A stretch of 64,000 nucleotides of DNA, from NCBI GenBank assembly GCA_946811185.2, contig OX328096.1, forward strand, positions 72,229,345 to 72,293,344, given 5' to 3'. The notes beneath the pieces were generated by a model. The model had not been told where the DNA came from. It made no database searches and worked only from the letters and a program-made list of their open reading frames with translations. The position numbers and the translations under genes were made by a program. Source of the stretch: Hippopus hippopus (taxonomy: Eukaryota; Mollusca; Bivalvia; Cardiida; Cardiidae). How positions within the stretch are numbered: position 1 is the first letter of the stretch; every line of letters starts with the position of its first letter. Of this stretch, positions 1-10,289 are shown piece after piece.

Positions 1-692
1 CTGAAAATTGTAAGGCTCCTCTTAAAAAAGAAAACTTGAGCCACAATTTTCTATCGAAATCTTTCTAACTATATTTCAGTTGACAAACAGTTTGTACATT
101 CATTTTTTAACATTGTTTATCAATTGCGATTGAAGTTTTGACCGACAGATAGATAGATGTGAATAACTCCATCGAGGTTGTTTATGTCGTTGCTAAACGA
201 CTGACAGTGGCGCCTCCATACATAAGATCACGTGATTCGCAGTTCAAATGGAAACGACCGTTATACAAACGAGGTTAGATGTAGGTACGGAATCGGCCGA
301 GCTGTGACGAGTGACAGAGCCTGTGCTGTATCAAGGGAGGTAACCAACCTACGGCGCTCTGCCAATGGCGATGGACTACTTACAGACTTTTACTACATTT
401 ACGACTAAAAAAGCTTTTTCGGAATGCTTAGATTAAGATCAGACTGCACAGAACACGGTGAAAATTTACTTAAGGTTCTGGAAAAAGATCAAATCAATTT
501 TGTTAGCAGCCTTTTTTTCAAGAGTTTTTTACTGAACAAAACACAGAACAGAACACAACTTTATGTACACCCAAGTATATAAAAGACACAATAAGGGTAA
601 TATACAAAATAATTAAAAGTGTATCTAGTATCTCTTTCATAGATACCATAGATAAAGAGATACTGATATTTGTTTTGACAATATTTTGACAG
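1..692. other. Opsin 1 intron 1 (3' part), no gene seen
   Basis: Ends in a pyrimidine-containing acceptor (TTTTGACAG) directly before exon 2. Around 430-465 there is a half copy of the AGATCAGACTGCACAGAAC hairpin repeat found complete at 6832, 40326 and 54206. No coding sequence was recognised. Confidence 0.6.
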
Positions 693-2790
693 GTGAGACA
701 AATAAGCAAAATGGCAGCCTTTGATAAGGAAAGCAGAATTGCCAAGAAAAACCTGAAAGTTGAGAGGAAGATGTTGAAGACTTGTGTGGCCATGTGCAGT
801 AAGAGCATGGCGGTCCTTTCATTCTATCTATCTATCTATCTATCTAATTTTGGACATATACTTGTACAACTCTGTTTTGTTATGTGGCAATGTTACTTAT
901 TAACGAGTTTTTTTTTTTTATCATGAAAGTCCCAACTCACATAACAGGCGTGTGAGGTAAATATCAATGTTATCACCTTCGGAATAATCATACATCGGCA
1001 AACCTCGACATGATAAATTCCCTCAGCCTCGTTATACATAATTTATAATCATGACATTCTCTATATAGTCACTATACGGTTCAAGAAATAGATGAAAACC
1101 ACAGGGAACACAGCACTGATAGTCTGTTTGGTACAGCCAAATAATGTTATTTGATTACAATTCGTAAGAAATTCATACGTAATTCCTGTAATCGGGACCG
1201 TCTCTTTTTACATTTCAGTGGCTTTCTTTTTAACCTGGACTCCTTACGCCATTGTCCTCTTCTGGGGAGCTTTTGGGAACAGTGACGATATTCCACTCGT
1301 CATTACCGCCATTCCGGCCTTTGTAGCAAAGTCCGAAGTAATTGTAAACCCAGTCATCTACGTGGGCACCAACAAAGTATTTCGTAAAGCATTCTATGGG
1401 AGTCTGCCTTGCGAGGGTCTCAGAGATAAACTAACGAAGTCGGAGGAAGAAGTTAAAGAAGAAGATTCGAAAGAAACAGACCCAGAAGAAGCACAAGATA
1501 AAAATGATAACGCTGGTGCTGAGCAAGGAGCTGCTGCAGCAACCAATGTAAGTAGTATCGCCTCGGGTATTGGCTCAGGTTGATCTGGGCTGCGTTACAA
1601 TAAAATGCAAATTATTTGGGGTTGTATACATACATACACGCATGCAATCCTTGCTGTACCAAAAGGTATGGGCTGGCGTGAAGTTATGCAAATATCTATT
1701 CAAATCGTAAAGTTACTTGTATGCAGTTAAGTGAAACTTGTTTTCAGACTTGATGCTTGCTTACCTAAACTGCGTATGCAAATTTCGTGCGTAGGCAATT
1801 TAGTGAACAGCAGCACAGACATTAAAAGCAGTTAGGGGCTCAGTTTTGCAAGAACTAGAATAACCCTTATCGTCTTACCGTCAACCGCTAAATGAATTAC
1901 ATTAAAATTTCAGCCAACATTTGGCGATAACACATTTTTTTCTGCGGTAAACTCACACCATACTAGATTGTGCAATCCAAGATAAGAGCGTACGCTTTGT
2001 AAAGTCTTATCATGAATTTCACAATCCGCGATAGTACATTGAGTACCGCTTAATAGCAGCTTAAGGATCAGCTCAAAGAATTAAAAAAAAAGTCAGGCTG
2101 TAGCTAAAGGCTCCTTGTCACGATTTTAAACCTTGCTTGGTCAATATATCTCACAACAAATCGGACACAGCGTAGATCATAGAGTAGACTGTACATTTTA
2201 TGTTGTCTTATGTCAATCAAAACACTGAAAAAAGCATATAGGTTTGCGATTTGAATTCGTATGCTTATTCTAATGTGAAACAGATACAATTATTCATCTA
2301 GATGATGTTTCTGTTTTGTTATGCACTCGACTTTATTATTGAGAAAACCATATCGTTCACTTTTTTTCAAGTTGTCTTCTGACCAGATGGCAAAGTTGTC
2401 CACATCGAAATCATTTGCAGACATTTGTCTTTGAAAAGGTAGAAAACATCGGGAAATTTCTTTCTGGGGATTGATGATAGTCACTGTGACAGTATTCGTT
2501 CCTCTCTCAGCGCTGATCATTGTTTAGACGATAGTTATATGGGAAGCAGCCAGTGGCTTTGGAAGAGTACCGTGCGAGGCACTTGTAAAAGAACCTCCAG
2601 GAAAGCATAGATAGGCTCTCTGGTCACCGCGATATAATTGATATAATGTTAAAAACCTGTGTTTTCAATAATTGTCCATAATAAAATGTCCTGCATACGT
2701 ACTTTTATTCTCCTGCAGGCTGCAGAAAACAATGGAAACCCAAACGCTGTAGCTCCAAACCCGTCAGAACCTACCAAAGTGGAGTGTTGA
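693..2790 (+). CDS. Opsin 1 (3' part; exons 2-4 of 4), rhodopsin-class GPCR
   Basis: Seen: three exons with GT-AG borders: 693-798 (106 nt, third intracellular loop and start of TM6), 1219-1547 (TM6, TM7, C-tail), 2719-2790 (C-terminal tail, stop TGA). The phases (0, 1, 0) and the 106-nt exon equal those of the two opsins downstream. Exon 3 has the TM6 motif LTWTPYAI, a TM7 lysine in PAFVAKSEV at the retinal-binding site (bovine K296), NPVIY, and an acidic tail (SEEEVKEEDSKETDPEEAQDK). The protein ends PTKVEC. Exon 1 (N-terminus to TM5) is outside the window to the left, so the gene is cut by the window, not broken. Known: the lysine binds retinal by Schiff base and opsins couple light to G proteins. 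The subfamily cannot be fixed here; sequence style fits a Go/neuropsin/peropsin-type opsin better than Gq visual opsin. Codon 36 of the linker is split A|TG. Confidence 0.9.
799..1218 (+). other. Opsin 1 intron 2
   Basis: GT at 799 and AG at 1217-1218. Contains a (CTAT)n microsatellite at 823-846. No other coding signal seen. Confidence 0.8.
823..846. repeat. (CTAT)n microsatellite
   Basis: About six perfect tetranucleotide units just inside opsin 1 intron 2. Confidence 0.9.
2455..2655 (+). repeat. 5'-truncated SINE tail inside opsin 1 intron 3
   Basis: From TTTCTTTCTGGGGATTGATG to GCGATATAATTGATATAATG this matches the body of the SINE at 55874-56178. The tRNA-like head is missing. It lies 60 bp before the last exon of opsin 1. 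Confidence 0.7.
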
Positions 2791-3290
2791 ATGCAGTGTG
2801 ATTTGAACGACAGTTTTGACACCAACACAGCCCCAAACCCTTCGGAACCTACTAACGTTGAGTGCTGAATGCAATGTGATTTAAATAAGAGTTTTGACAT
2901 CAACAGAGCCTAAAACACTTGAGACTCTACCAAAGTGGAGTGTTGAAAGCAATGTAATTTGGATAACTGTTTTGACACGAACAAAGTCCCATTAGAACCT
3001 CCTGAAGTAGAGGGTTCAAGCCAGCGTGATTTAAATAACACTTAGGACAGCATGATCGCTCCACTAAGAACCTACTTAAGTGGAGTGTCTAAGCCTACAT
3101 GATTTCGATAAAACCATAGATACCATGATCGCTCCAAAGTTTTCAAACCCTTCAGAACTTACTCAGATTGAGTGACCCACGGAATCTATATAAAGTTATA
3201 GACAAATTCATCGCTTTGAAAACCCCTCAAGTCCTACTGCAGTGGAGAGCTGAAGCCAACATTATTTTGATAACAATATGGACACCATCA
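2752..3290 (+). repeat. Seven decaying tandem copies of the opsin 1 terminal exon end
   Basis: Copies start at 2752, 2830, 2908, 2986, 3058, 3131 and 3213. The first three are each exactly 78 bp; later ones are 72-82 bp and more diverged. The unit covers the last coding codons (about APNPSEPTKVEC plus stop) and about 40 bp of 3' UTR. Copy 1 is the real gene end. Copy 2 still reads APNPSEPTNVEC and a stop. Copy 3 onward have lost the frame. This is a local expansion of gene sequence rather than a transposon. Confidence 0.85.
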
Positions 3291-4520
3291 TTGACTAAAC
3301 TTACACAACCGAATGTGGTATATTTACTGCTTCTGTCAGACCAAATGACCAATCATTGTACAGCATAATTAAATTATCCACCCAACAATTGCGCCTGTTA
3401 CGAATATACGGAGGGTCTTGAAAACACTAAAAAATGAGAAAATTCTGGTTACCAGCATTGTTTCAAAATATTTTTTCGTTCTACTATTTAAGCAAAAACT
3501 AATCTGTCGCCTGTAAATGCTGTCTGTATGGAATTGACTATAATATCGTCGTCTGGTAAAGAGTTAGGGCTTACAGATGGTACAAGAAAGAAGTTTTTCA
3601 AGAAATATAATACTGCAGTAGTCGATAAAACTGAGAATTTTTTGCAGTTTTCAAGATGGGCTATGGCATGAGTTGGCATTTGAGATATCTTTTTTTAAAC
3701 CAGTCTGGGGAAAAAAAGGTTATGAAGCGAGCATTTAGCGAGCTTTTTTAGCTTAATAACATTCTTTGTCGACGAGTTTAATAAAATATTACCCTAAAAG
3801 TCAATGGGTGTCAGATTATTTTTATCGCATTACTGTGTCTCACGAGATAAATTCTAGGAGGCTTACATGTACATGTGCATTGAAATTTACGTGAAGCATA
3901 TTCCCTTCTTTGACAGGTGTGTACATCACAGACGAAAAATAGTCCTACAGAAACTCGGATATAGTGATTTTGTTTTGAATCTAGTGTTGACAAAATTTGC
4001 AGCTTTGTCGCTATCATCAATTTGGCAGTAAATTTCACCGAGAAATCTGGGTCAGCAATTTTTAAAGAAGAGGCGTATGACAAGAGAACTTTGAGCACTA
4101 TTTACTTATCTCAAAGGAGTGTAAGCTAAAAATTAGAAATGGTTGTATCACACAAAAATATAAGGGTAGTTCTGTGATAAAAGGGTAATCATATTTATTA
4201 GAAATATCTTTTGAAAGGAGCCATTTGTTAAAAATCCCAACTTTATGTATCTACATGCATTTTCCGTTGCCAATATATAATTCTTCCAGTTTCCAGCCAT
4301 TGTTTACCTTTGGTAGATGTGTAAGAACTTGTGTGTGTTCATGTTAGTTTTTTCATGTTTTTGAAATTTGTTTCAACTGATCATAACTCATTTTTCAACA
4401 TATCGAACGATTTTAGTAAATACATCGATAATATTGAAGGTGTATAATATACATGTGGGTAACTTAGGGACTGTTTTCATCAAACATTCTAAACTGCATG
4501 CTAAGTCTATTTTTGACTAA

Positions 4521-4600
4521 GAAAGTAACGCCATTTCTGGCTGGCTAAACCATTTAGTTTAGCCAATCAGAAATTGAGTAACTTTCAAATTCAGAAAATT
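4521..4600. repeat. Hairpin repeat, GGCTAAACC/GGTTTAGCC family
   Basis: Central palindrome GGCTAAACCATTTAGTTTAGCC with AAGTAAC arms. Other copies at 6676, 26730, 46262, 48443 and 55380; the last two are complete with outer inverted repeats. Confidence 0.7.
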
Positions 4601-5149
4601 CTTGAGAGTTAAGCCAAGAGGGTCTCTAAGAATACTAGGTGAAAACGAGCTCAGGTGTAGTTGAAAAAGTTATAAATTTCGAAGACAAGTTGTAAATAAT
4701 TGTAAATAGCGGAATGTTTTTATACACATTCATAGTGCATTATGCATCGTATGCACCACATTTTTATACCTATGGGAAATAAATATATTATTTAAATATA
4801 TATAATTGTAATCAACATATCAATATATTTATCCGTTCAACCTTGCAGTTTAAGGATATGTAAAGTCATAGACATTGTTAACGTGACACCTGTAGGTATA
4901 TACATATTTACATTATAATTATGTTTGATTTGTGTAATGCTAGTATTATGACATGTAAAGTCAGAATCGTCTTTAAAGTGACACATGTTTGGTTTTGCAT
5001 ATTTTAGCCATACTCTAGCAAAAGGTGGTTTATGCACCTCCATGGTGCACTATACTTAGCAAGTCATCAAAACAATGGATCCATAAAATCTATTTTATCT
5101 AACCACGGTATGAATCCTGAGGTGGAATAGTCTTTAGTCATGCAGAAAA

Positions 5150-5235
5150 GTTTAGCAAAAGCAAAAATTTCGAGCCAGGTCAGCCTGCACGGACTGCACA
5201 GGCTGACCTGGGTCGAAATGTTTTGCAGACGCATT
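5150..5235. repeat. Hairpin repeat, GCCTGCGCAG family
   Basis: Arms AGGTCAGCCTGCAC / GCACAGGCTGACCT around GGACT. Diverged copy of the family whose complete ~250-265 bp members are at 29366, 33722, 37293 and 54351. Confidence 0.75.
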
Positions 5236-5344
5236 AAATTCCCTTTTCAAAGAGCACGGCTTATTTACATTATATGTTTGGCCCTACAGTATAATGACAT
5301 ATAATGTCACAACCACTATTAACGTGACAAATGTATATATTTAT

Positions 5345-5820
5345 TTCATGCTTTCCGGTAGGTTATCGACAAATATCGGTGAAATATTTTTCGATATTTC
5401 ATGGTTACGGCCAGTGAAAATACCGATTTTTATATTCTAACTCTTCAATTAAAGGCGGAAACAGTTGTTCCCGCGCATAGTTACCTAGGTAAAATGCGCG
5501 TGCCTTACAACCAGATGGAAATATGACGTAATTTACCTTACATTTCTCGCGCTTGACGTAATTTTGTAATGCGTTCCTATGCGGAGGGGGTACGCCACGA
5601 GGAATAACCGAAAAGAACTGTACTGGATTTTGATTAAGTTCCCCCTAGAAAGGGTTAGAAGCCTGAAATAAATAGAATATTTGTTTCTTTCGGTGAAAGA
5701 TCAAAATTTATTTCACCTCGTCAACATCATCGGTAATATTTTCAATTATTACCGATGATGTTGACTCGATGAAATAAATTTTGATATTTCACCGTAAAAA
5801 ACAAATATCCTCTATATACA
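5345..5820 (+). repeat. ~480-bp interspersed element with AACATCATCGGTAAT hairpin
   Basis: Begins CATGCTTTCCGGTAGGTTATCG and ends with an inverted pair (CATCATCGGTAATATT / AATTATTACCGATGATG). Related copies at 36525-37040 (+), 31130-31390 (+, internally deleted) and 49190-49645 (-). No coding capacity seen, so probably non-autonomous. Confidence 0.7.
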
Positions 5821-6424
5821 TTTTCCTGTTATATATTGACCCGTAAAGGATAATGACAGGTACAGTCAGAATCAAGCTTTACGTGATACATGTTTATACA
5901 CATATTTAATTAAACTATGTGTTATCCGCAAAGTAGTATGATTAATATCTGAGTCGGCCATGTGAAAAGGTAGTTTAACGCACCTGCAAAGGTATCCACC
6001 TAGGTCAGTCTGCGCAGGCTAACCTGAGTCGAAACTTTCCGCTATTGATATATTTCCTGCATGTCAAAGGACAGTACTACGTCATGATCCAGCAGGTTTT
6101 TATATTATTTATATATTATATTATTTCTAATATTTGACAAGAACCACGTGGAAAAAACTCACTGCAATTGTTGAACTGTCACAAGATATTGGTATTGTAA
6201 ATGTTCAAATAAATACAAATAACCTACTATATTTTTTTTTCTTTTTGTTTTCCATGATCTAACTTTATTTCTTACGAAAAAACAAAATCAGACAGGGAAA
6301 TTTGTTCCTAAATGATTCAATAAAGTTTGATAGTGCTCACGGTTCCCTGCATACATCGCAATTATTTAATACAGTGATATGAAAGCTGTCACTTCATGCT
6401 TAACTTCTCCCTGTTGATGTGTTT

Positions 6425-6605
6425 GCTTGGTGCTTAAAACCGTTTGCAACATTATTTCGTTATCACATGGCGGCCAGTACACCTATCCATGCTTTCCAAG
6501 AGTAATTTGCATAACATTCTTTTCCAAGCCACTGGCTGCTTTTCCGAAACAATGTTCAGCGTTGGGAGTGGAATAAGTCCTGTCACAATGAATATCATCA
6601 GTTCT
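6425..6605 (-). repeat. SINE fragment
   Basis: Reverse complement of the body seen at 55970-56160: GCAACATTATTTCGTTATCA at one side, CCACTGGCTGCTTTTCCGAA in the middle, GTCACAATGAATATCATCA at the other. Confidence 0.65.
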
Positions 6606-6831
6606 CAGGAAGAATTTGGCGAGCCTAGGTCCGTAATCACCGACCATTTTTAATTCCATTCAGAGTCTAATACTAGGTTGAGAAAGTAACACGATTTCTG
6701 ATTGACTAAACTATTTGGTTTAGCCAATCAGAAATTGTCTTTCTATAAATATAGAAAATTATTGCGATCAAGACATTCTTTGACCCTTTCGGCGCCATAG
6801 GGGAAAACAGTGACTTTTGCGAACGGCATAG

Positions 6832-6890
6832 ATCAAGATCAGACTGCACAGAACGTGCAGTCTGATCTTTGATCTATACCGTCCGCTTAT
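6832..6890. repeat. Hairpin repeat, CAGACTGCAC/GTGCAGTCTG family
   Basis: AAGATCAGACTGCAC and GTGCAGTCTGATCTT flank AGAAC. Further copies at 40326-40384 and 54206-54256; degraded ones near 430 and 42716. Confidence 0.8.
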
Positions 6891-7045
6891 TTAGTCAAGC
6901 CTAAACAATCAAAATCTATGTAAGTTTCATAAGATTGTATTTGGAGCCGTCGAAAGTATCGAGTTTATTTATTTGGCGCTTAAACAATTAACCCTTTACC
7001 AAACAATCCCTGGTTTTCACGACCCTGAGGAAGAAGCCTTTTGAA

Positions 7046-7106
7046 AACATTGTGGGAAAAGGAGAAAATGCTGGTAACCAGCATTTTCTCCTTTTCCAAC
7101 AATGTT
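7046..7106. repeat. Hairpin repeat, GGAGAAAATGCTGG family
   Basis: GGAAAAGGAGAAAATGCTGG followed by its complement CCAGCATTTTCTCCTTTTCC. Copies at 7783, 28818, 29903, 32663, 35868 and 39816. They sit in a longer degenerate repeat that contains TGCAGACGACAAATT. Confidence 0.85.
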
Positions 7107-7892
7107 TTCTACCCTTCTCAAAACAAACTTCAATATCTGAGTCACATTAATTTTGTCGTCTGCAAATGCTTTCAATTTGGACGAGTCTAAAATTTTGTCG
7201 TTTGGTAAAGAGTTAAAGGATAGAAAACACTGTCGATTAAAAAAAATGCTGGGTACCAGCAATTTCTTCTTTACACACAATGTCCTTTAAAAGTTCTTTT
7301 CCTTATGGATCATTAAAACTCGGGATTATATGTCAAAGATTTAACTCATTCCCAAACGATAAACTTTAAGACTTGTCCATGTTGAAGGTATTTGTGGATA
7401 ACAAGTCAAATGTTGATATGATAATAGACTATTCTTTAAGGTCTACGGCCCCTAACTGTCATATTAAAACACGGAAGCTGTCGAGATTGGCCGAATAGCC
7501 TTTACGAAAACGTCGATGTTGCACTATATTTATCGAAGAGTCAGTGAGTCTACGGCCCCTTACTCTCATATGAAAAGACGGAAGCGGCCGAAATTGGTCG
7601 AATAACCTTTACGAAAACGTCGAGGTTACACGATATTTACCGATGAGTTGGTGGTCGTAATCCTTGACTCTGTGCCAAACGACAAAACTTTAGAATTGTC
7701 TGAATTGAAAGCATCTGCAGACGACAAATTCAATGCGACTCAAAAATTGATTTTTTTTTGTGGAAGAGTAGAAAGCATTATGGGAAAAGGAGAAATTGCT
7801 GGTTACCAGCATTTTCTCCTTTTCCCAGAATGTTTTCAAAAGTCTTTTCTTCTCAGAGTTGTTAAAACTCGGGATTGTTTGGTAAAAGGTTA

Positions 7893-8398
7893 AAGAGGAG
7901 CTCCAGCGTGACTTAGTGATGAAATGTAGGACTCGTAACCTTGCGATCCCAGGCTCAAGTCTTATAAGCAGTACTAATTTTTTTGTGGGAGTGTCCTTGG
8001 GCAAGACACTTTAGAGCCCTAGCCTTGGTGAAATCCAGGTCATACATAAATATTTGAGCTGTCGCCGTGTTAGGACTGAACTAACTTTGTTTGTTTGTAA
8101 TCGAGTTTTACGCCGTTTTAAGGGCTTAAATCATATCACGCCGGCCAGTGCACCTTCGCATGAGGTACATGGCTTTCTCACACTGGCACTAACATAACTT
8201 TCTTCACAAACTACTGACTGTTTTTCTCACTTGCATCAGAGGTGAAAGGCGAAAAGTCATCGGTAAGAAAGTTTGCCGCAACCTGGTACCGAACCTACAA
8301 CCACCAGGTCAAGAGTTGGATACGCTAACCACTGAGCCGCCTAACCGGGCTGAACTAATTAAAAGCGGCCTTAAAACACCATTCTATCAATCAATCTT
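7893..8398 (+). repeat. SINE interrupted by a second SINE
   Basis: The outer SINE (7893-8084 and 8359-8398) contains GTCCTTGGGCAAGACACTT and ends in ATCAATCAATC, like the intact copy at 58020-58246. It is split by a foreign SINE at 8085-8350. The 8-bp string TGAACTAA occurs on both sides of the insert (8077-8084 and 8351-8358) as a target duplication. Confidence 0.8.
8085..8350 (-). mobile_element. tRNA-derived SINE (inner, nested)
   Basis: On the minus strand the head reads GCCCGGTTAGGCGGCTCAGT, with an A-box-like GGCTCAGTGGTTAG and a B-box-like AGGTTCGGTACC, as in RNA polymerase III promoters. The perfect 8-bp target duplication TGAACTAA flanks it. The same family is nested in another SINE at 38320-38593. 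Confidence 0.8.
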
Positions 8399-9651
8399 TT
8401 GAAGAGTCAATATCATTCTGGGAAAAGGCGAATTTGCTGATTTCTAGCATTTTTACCCTTTTCCATCAATGTTTCCAAAAGCATTCCTCGAAATGATATT
8501 GATACACGAAATCTTAGGGCAAAGAATTAGGTAAAATTCAAGAGGTACTTTTTCTTCAACGAATTGACTTCCACTATCTATCTGTGAGCTTTCTCTGTGA
8601 TATAACTACAGTAATGTTGCAAGCAGCGTAAAACATCAATCAATCAATCAGTCAATTAACTATGCATCTGATGAATACTTCGGACTTTCAACAAGAGAAC
8701 TTTGTGAAATCCCGCATGTAGATAGTGCGCGTGTGTGTGGCCTCGAAGCCTTCTTTTCAACGTCGATATTGCATTTCGACGCACCTGAAAACATACTCGA
8801 GGCCCCAAACCAAACTGAGCTTTGATGAAGCAGGATTCAGCAGTTACCGGACAGACTACGTCGAGTTCAATTTTTTACTGCTGAACCACTAAACCCTTTA
8901 CCGGACGGTCCCGCGTCTAAACGGCCCTCATGGTGTGATGGCTTTTGAAAATGTTGTAGGAAAAAGAGAAAATCTTAGTAACCAACACTTTCTCCTCTTT
9001 GAACCATGTTTCTCTGACCTTTTATAAACAGATTTCTCGTTCAAAGGATGAAATAGGAGTTAAATGTCTTAGGTTCAGAGGAAGATGATTCCATAGGAAG
9101 ATTAAACAGGGACACACGAGTTTTCGAACAAAGTAGTGCGTCATAGGAGCGGCACAAATCATTATTGTTGCCCAAATTATAGTTACAGTGTTTCCAACAT
9201 TTTGTGGAAAAAGTGAACAGGCAGCTGTTGAGCTCATTCTAACATAAAGAAAAAGGAATGATGAACTAAGAACCCATAGGTGTCCGTATATCTATAAATT
9301 TTTTCCTCATTCCACCTAATTGAAAATATGAGACACCATTAGATACTATTTAAACAAAGGAAAAACATAAATTCTGAATTTTGAAAGGCCGCTAGTTAGC
9401 CATCTGGAAACAACAACAACAAAGACGACAACAACAAAACTGACCGAAAAAATTAACCCACATAATAAGAGAGAATAAACTCACACAATTATAGCATGTT
9501 ACTACGAAATTCCTTCTGATTCCATCTCCGATGAGGAAATAGGCTACCATTGAAACCAACGAAAAAGTAGAAATTGTAAAATTCAAAATGGTCGCTAAGC
9601 AGCAATCTTGAGTTCAACTGTAATACAAAAAGTTGATATTACTCAGCACAT

Positions 9652-9657
9652 CAAGAT
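9652..9657. other. Polinton target-site duplication, left
   Basis: CAAGAT directly before the left TIR. The partner at 25140-25145 is CAGGAT: five of six bases match. Six bp is the usual Polinton duplication length. Confidence 0.75.
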
Positions 9658-10249
9658 AGTAGATATAAAAGGAGAGAGCTGGGTTTTAACCACAAATTTG
9701 ACCATCTACGAAAGAGCTAGTTTTTTAACCATATGTATGCTTAAATTAACATTTTAACCATGTGTATGATTAAAATATTATACCAACCATATCCCTGCTT
9801 AAATCTAAAACTAACCATATCCCTGCTTAAATCTAAAACTAACCATATCCCTGCTTAAATCTAAAACTAACCATCTCCCTGCTTAAATCTAAAACTAACC
9901 ATATCCCTACTTAAATGTAAAACTGACCATCTCCCTGCTTAAAACTAAAACTGACCATCTCCCTGCTTAAAACTAAAACTGACCATCTCCCTGCTTAAAA
10001 CTAAAACTGACCATCTCCCTGCTTAAAACTAAAACTGACCATATCCCTGCTTATTACTACATCCCAACGATTCGTATTTTTAGCCCATATACCTATATGA
10101 GCGAAATTCCCTATTTTTGATAAATCTAACCTCAACCACATCTATGGTTATGCCGCTAAACAACATCCTAGTTAACGTGTCTCATATTTTTACCTATATA
10201 GCTATATGAGCGAAATTATAGCATTTTTTACTTCGTCATATGATATATA
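9658..10249. repeat. Polinton left terminal inverted repeat (592 bp)
   Basis: By eye identical to the complement of 24660-25139 except for tandem-unit number. The length difference (112 bp) equals four units of 28 bp. Contains a paired motif, a CCTATATGAGCGAAATT-like string occurring twice. Confidence 0.95.
9785..10052. repeat. 28-bp tandem repeats in the left TIR (10 units)
   Basis: Unit core CCATCTCCCTGCTTAAAAC with A/C variants (CCATATCCCTGC). Ten units are counted here; six in the right TIR at about 24853-25017. Confidence 0.9.
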
Positions 10250-10289
10250 TTCTGCCCTATACGTAGTAAATTTTCTAAGATCTGCGTCT

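Noticed and set aside
1548..1582. Opsin 1 ending at the in-frame TGA near 1583
   Set aside because: A GTAAGT donor follows codon AAT at 1547, and the acceptor and KVEC exon at 2719 match the plan of the other two opsins. The readthrough end is intronic.
9785..10052. CRISPR-like repeat array
   Set aside because: The 28-bp units are directly adjacent without spacers and lie in a eukaryotic transposon TIR, with the same units in the other TIR.
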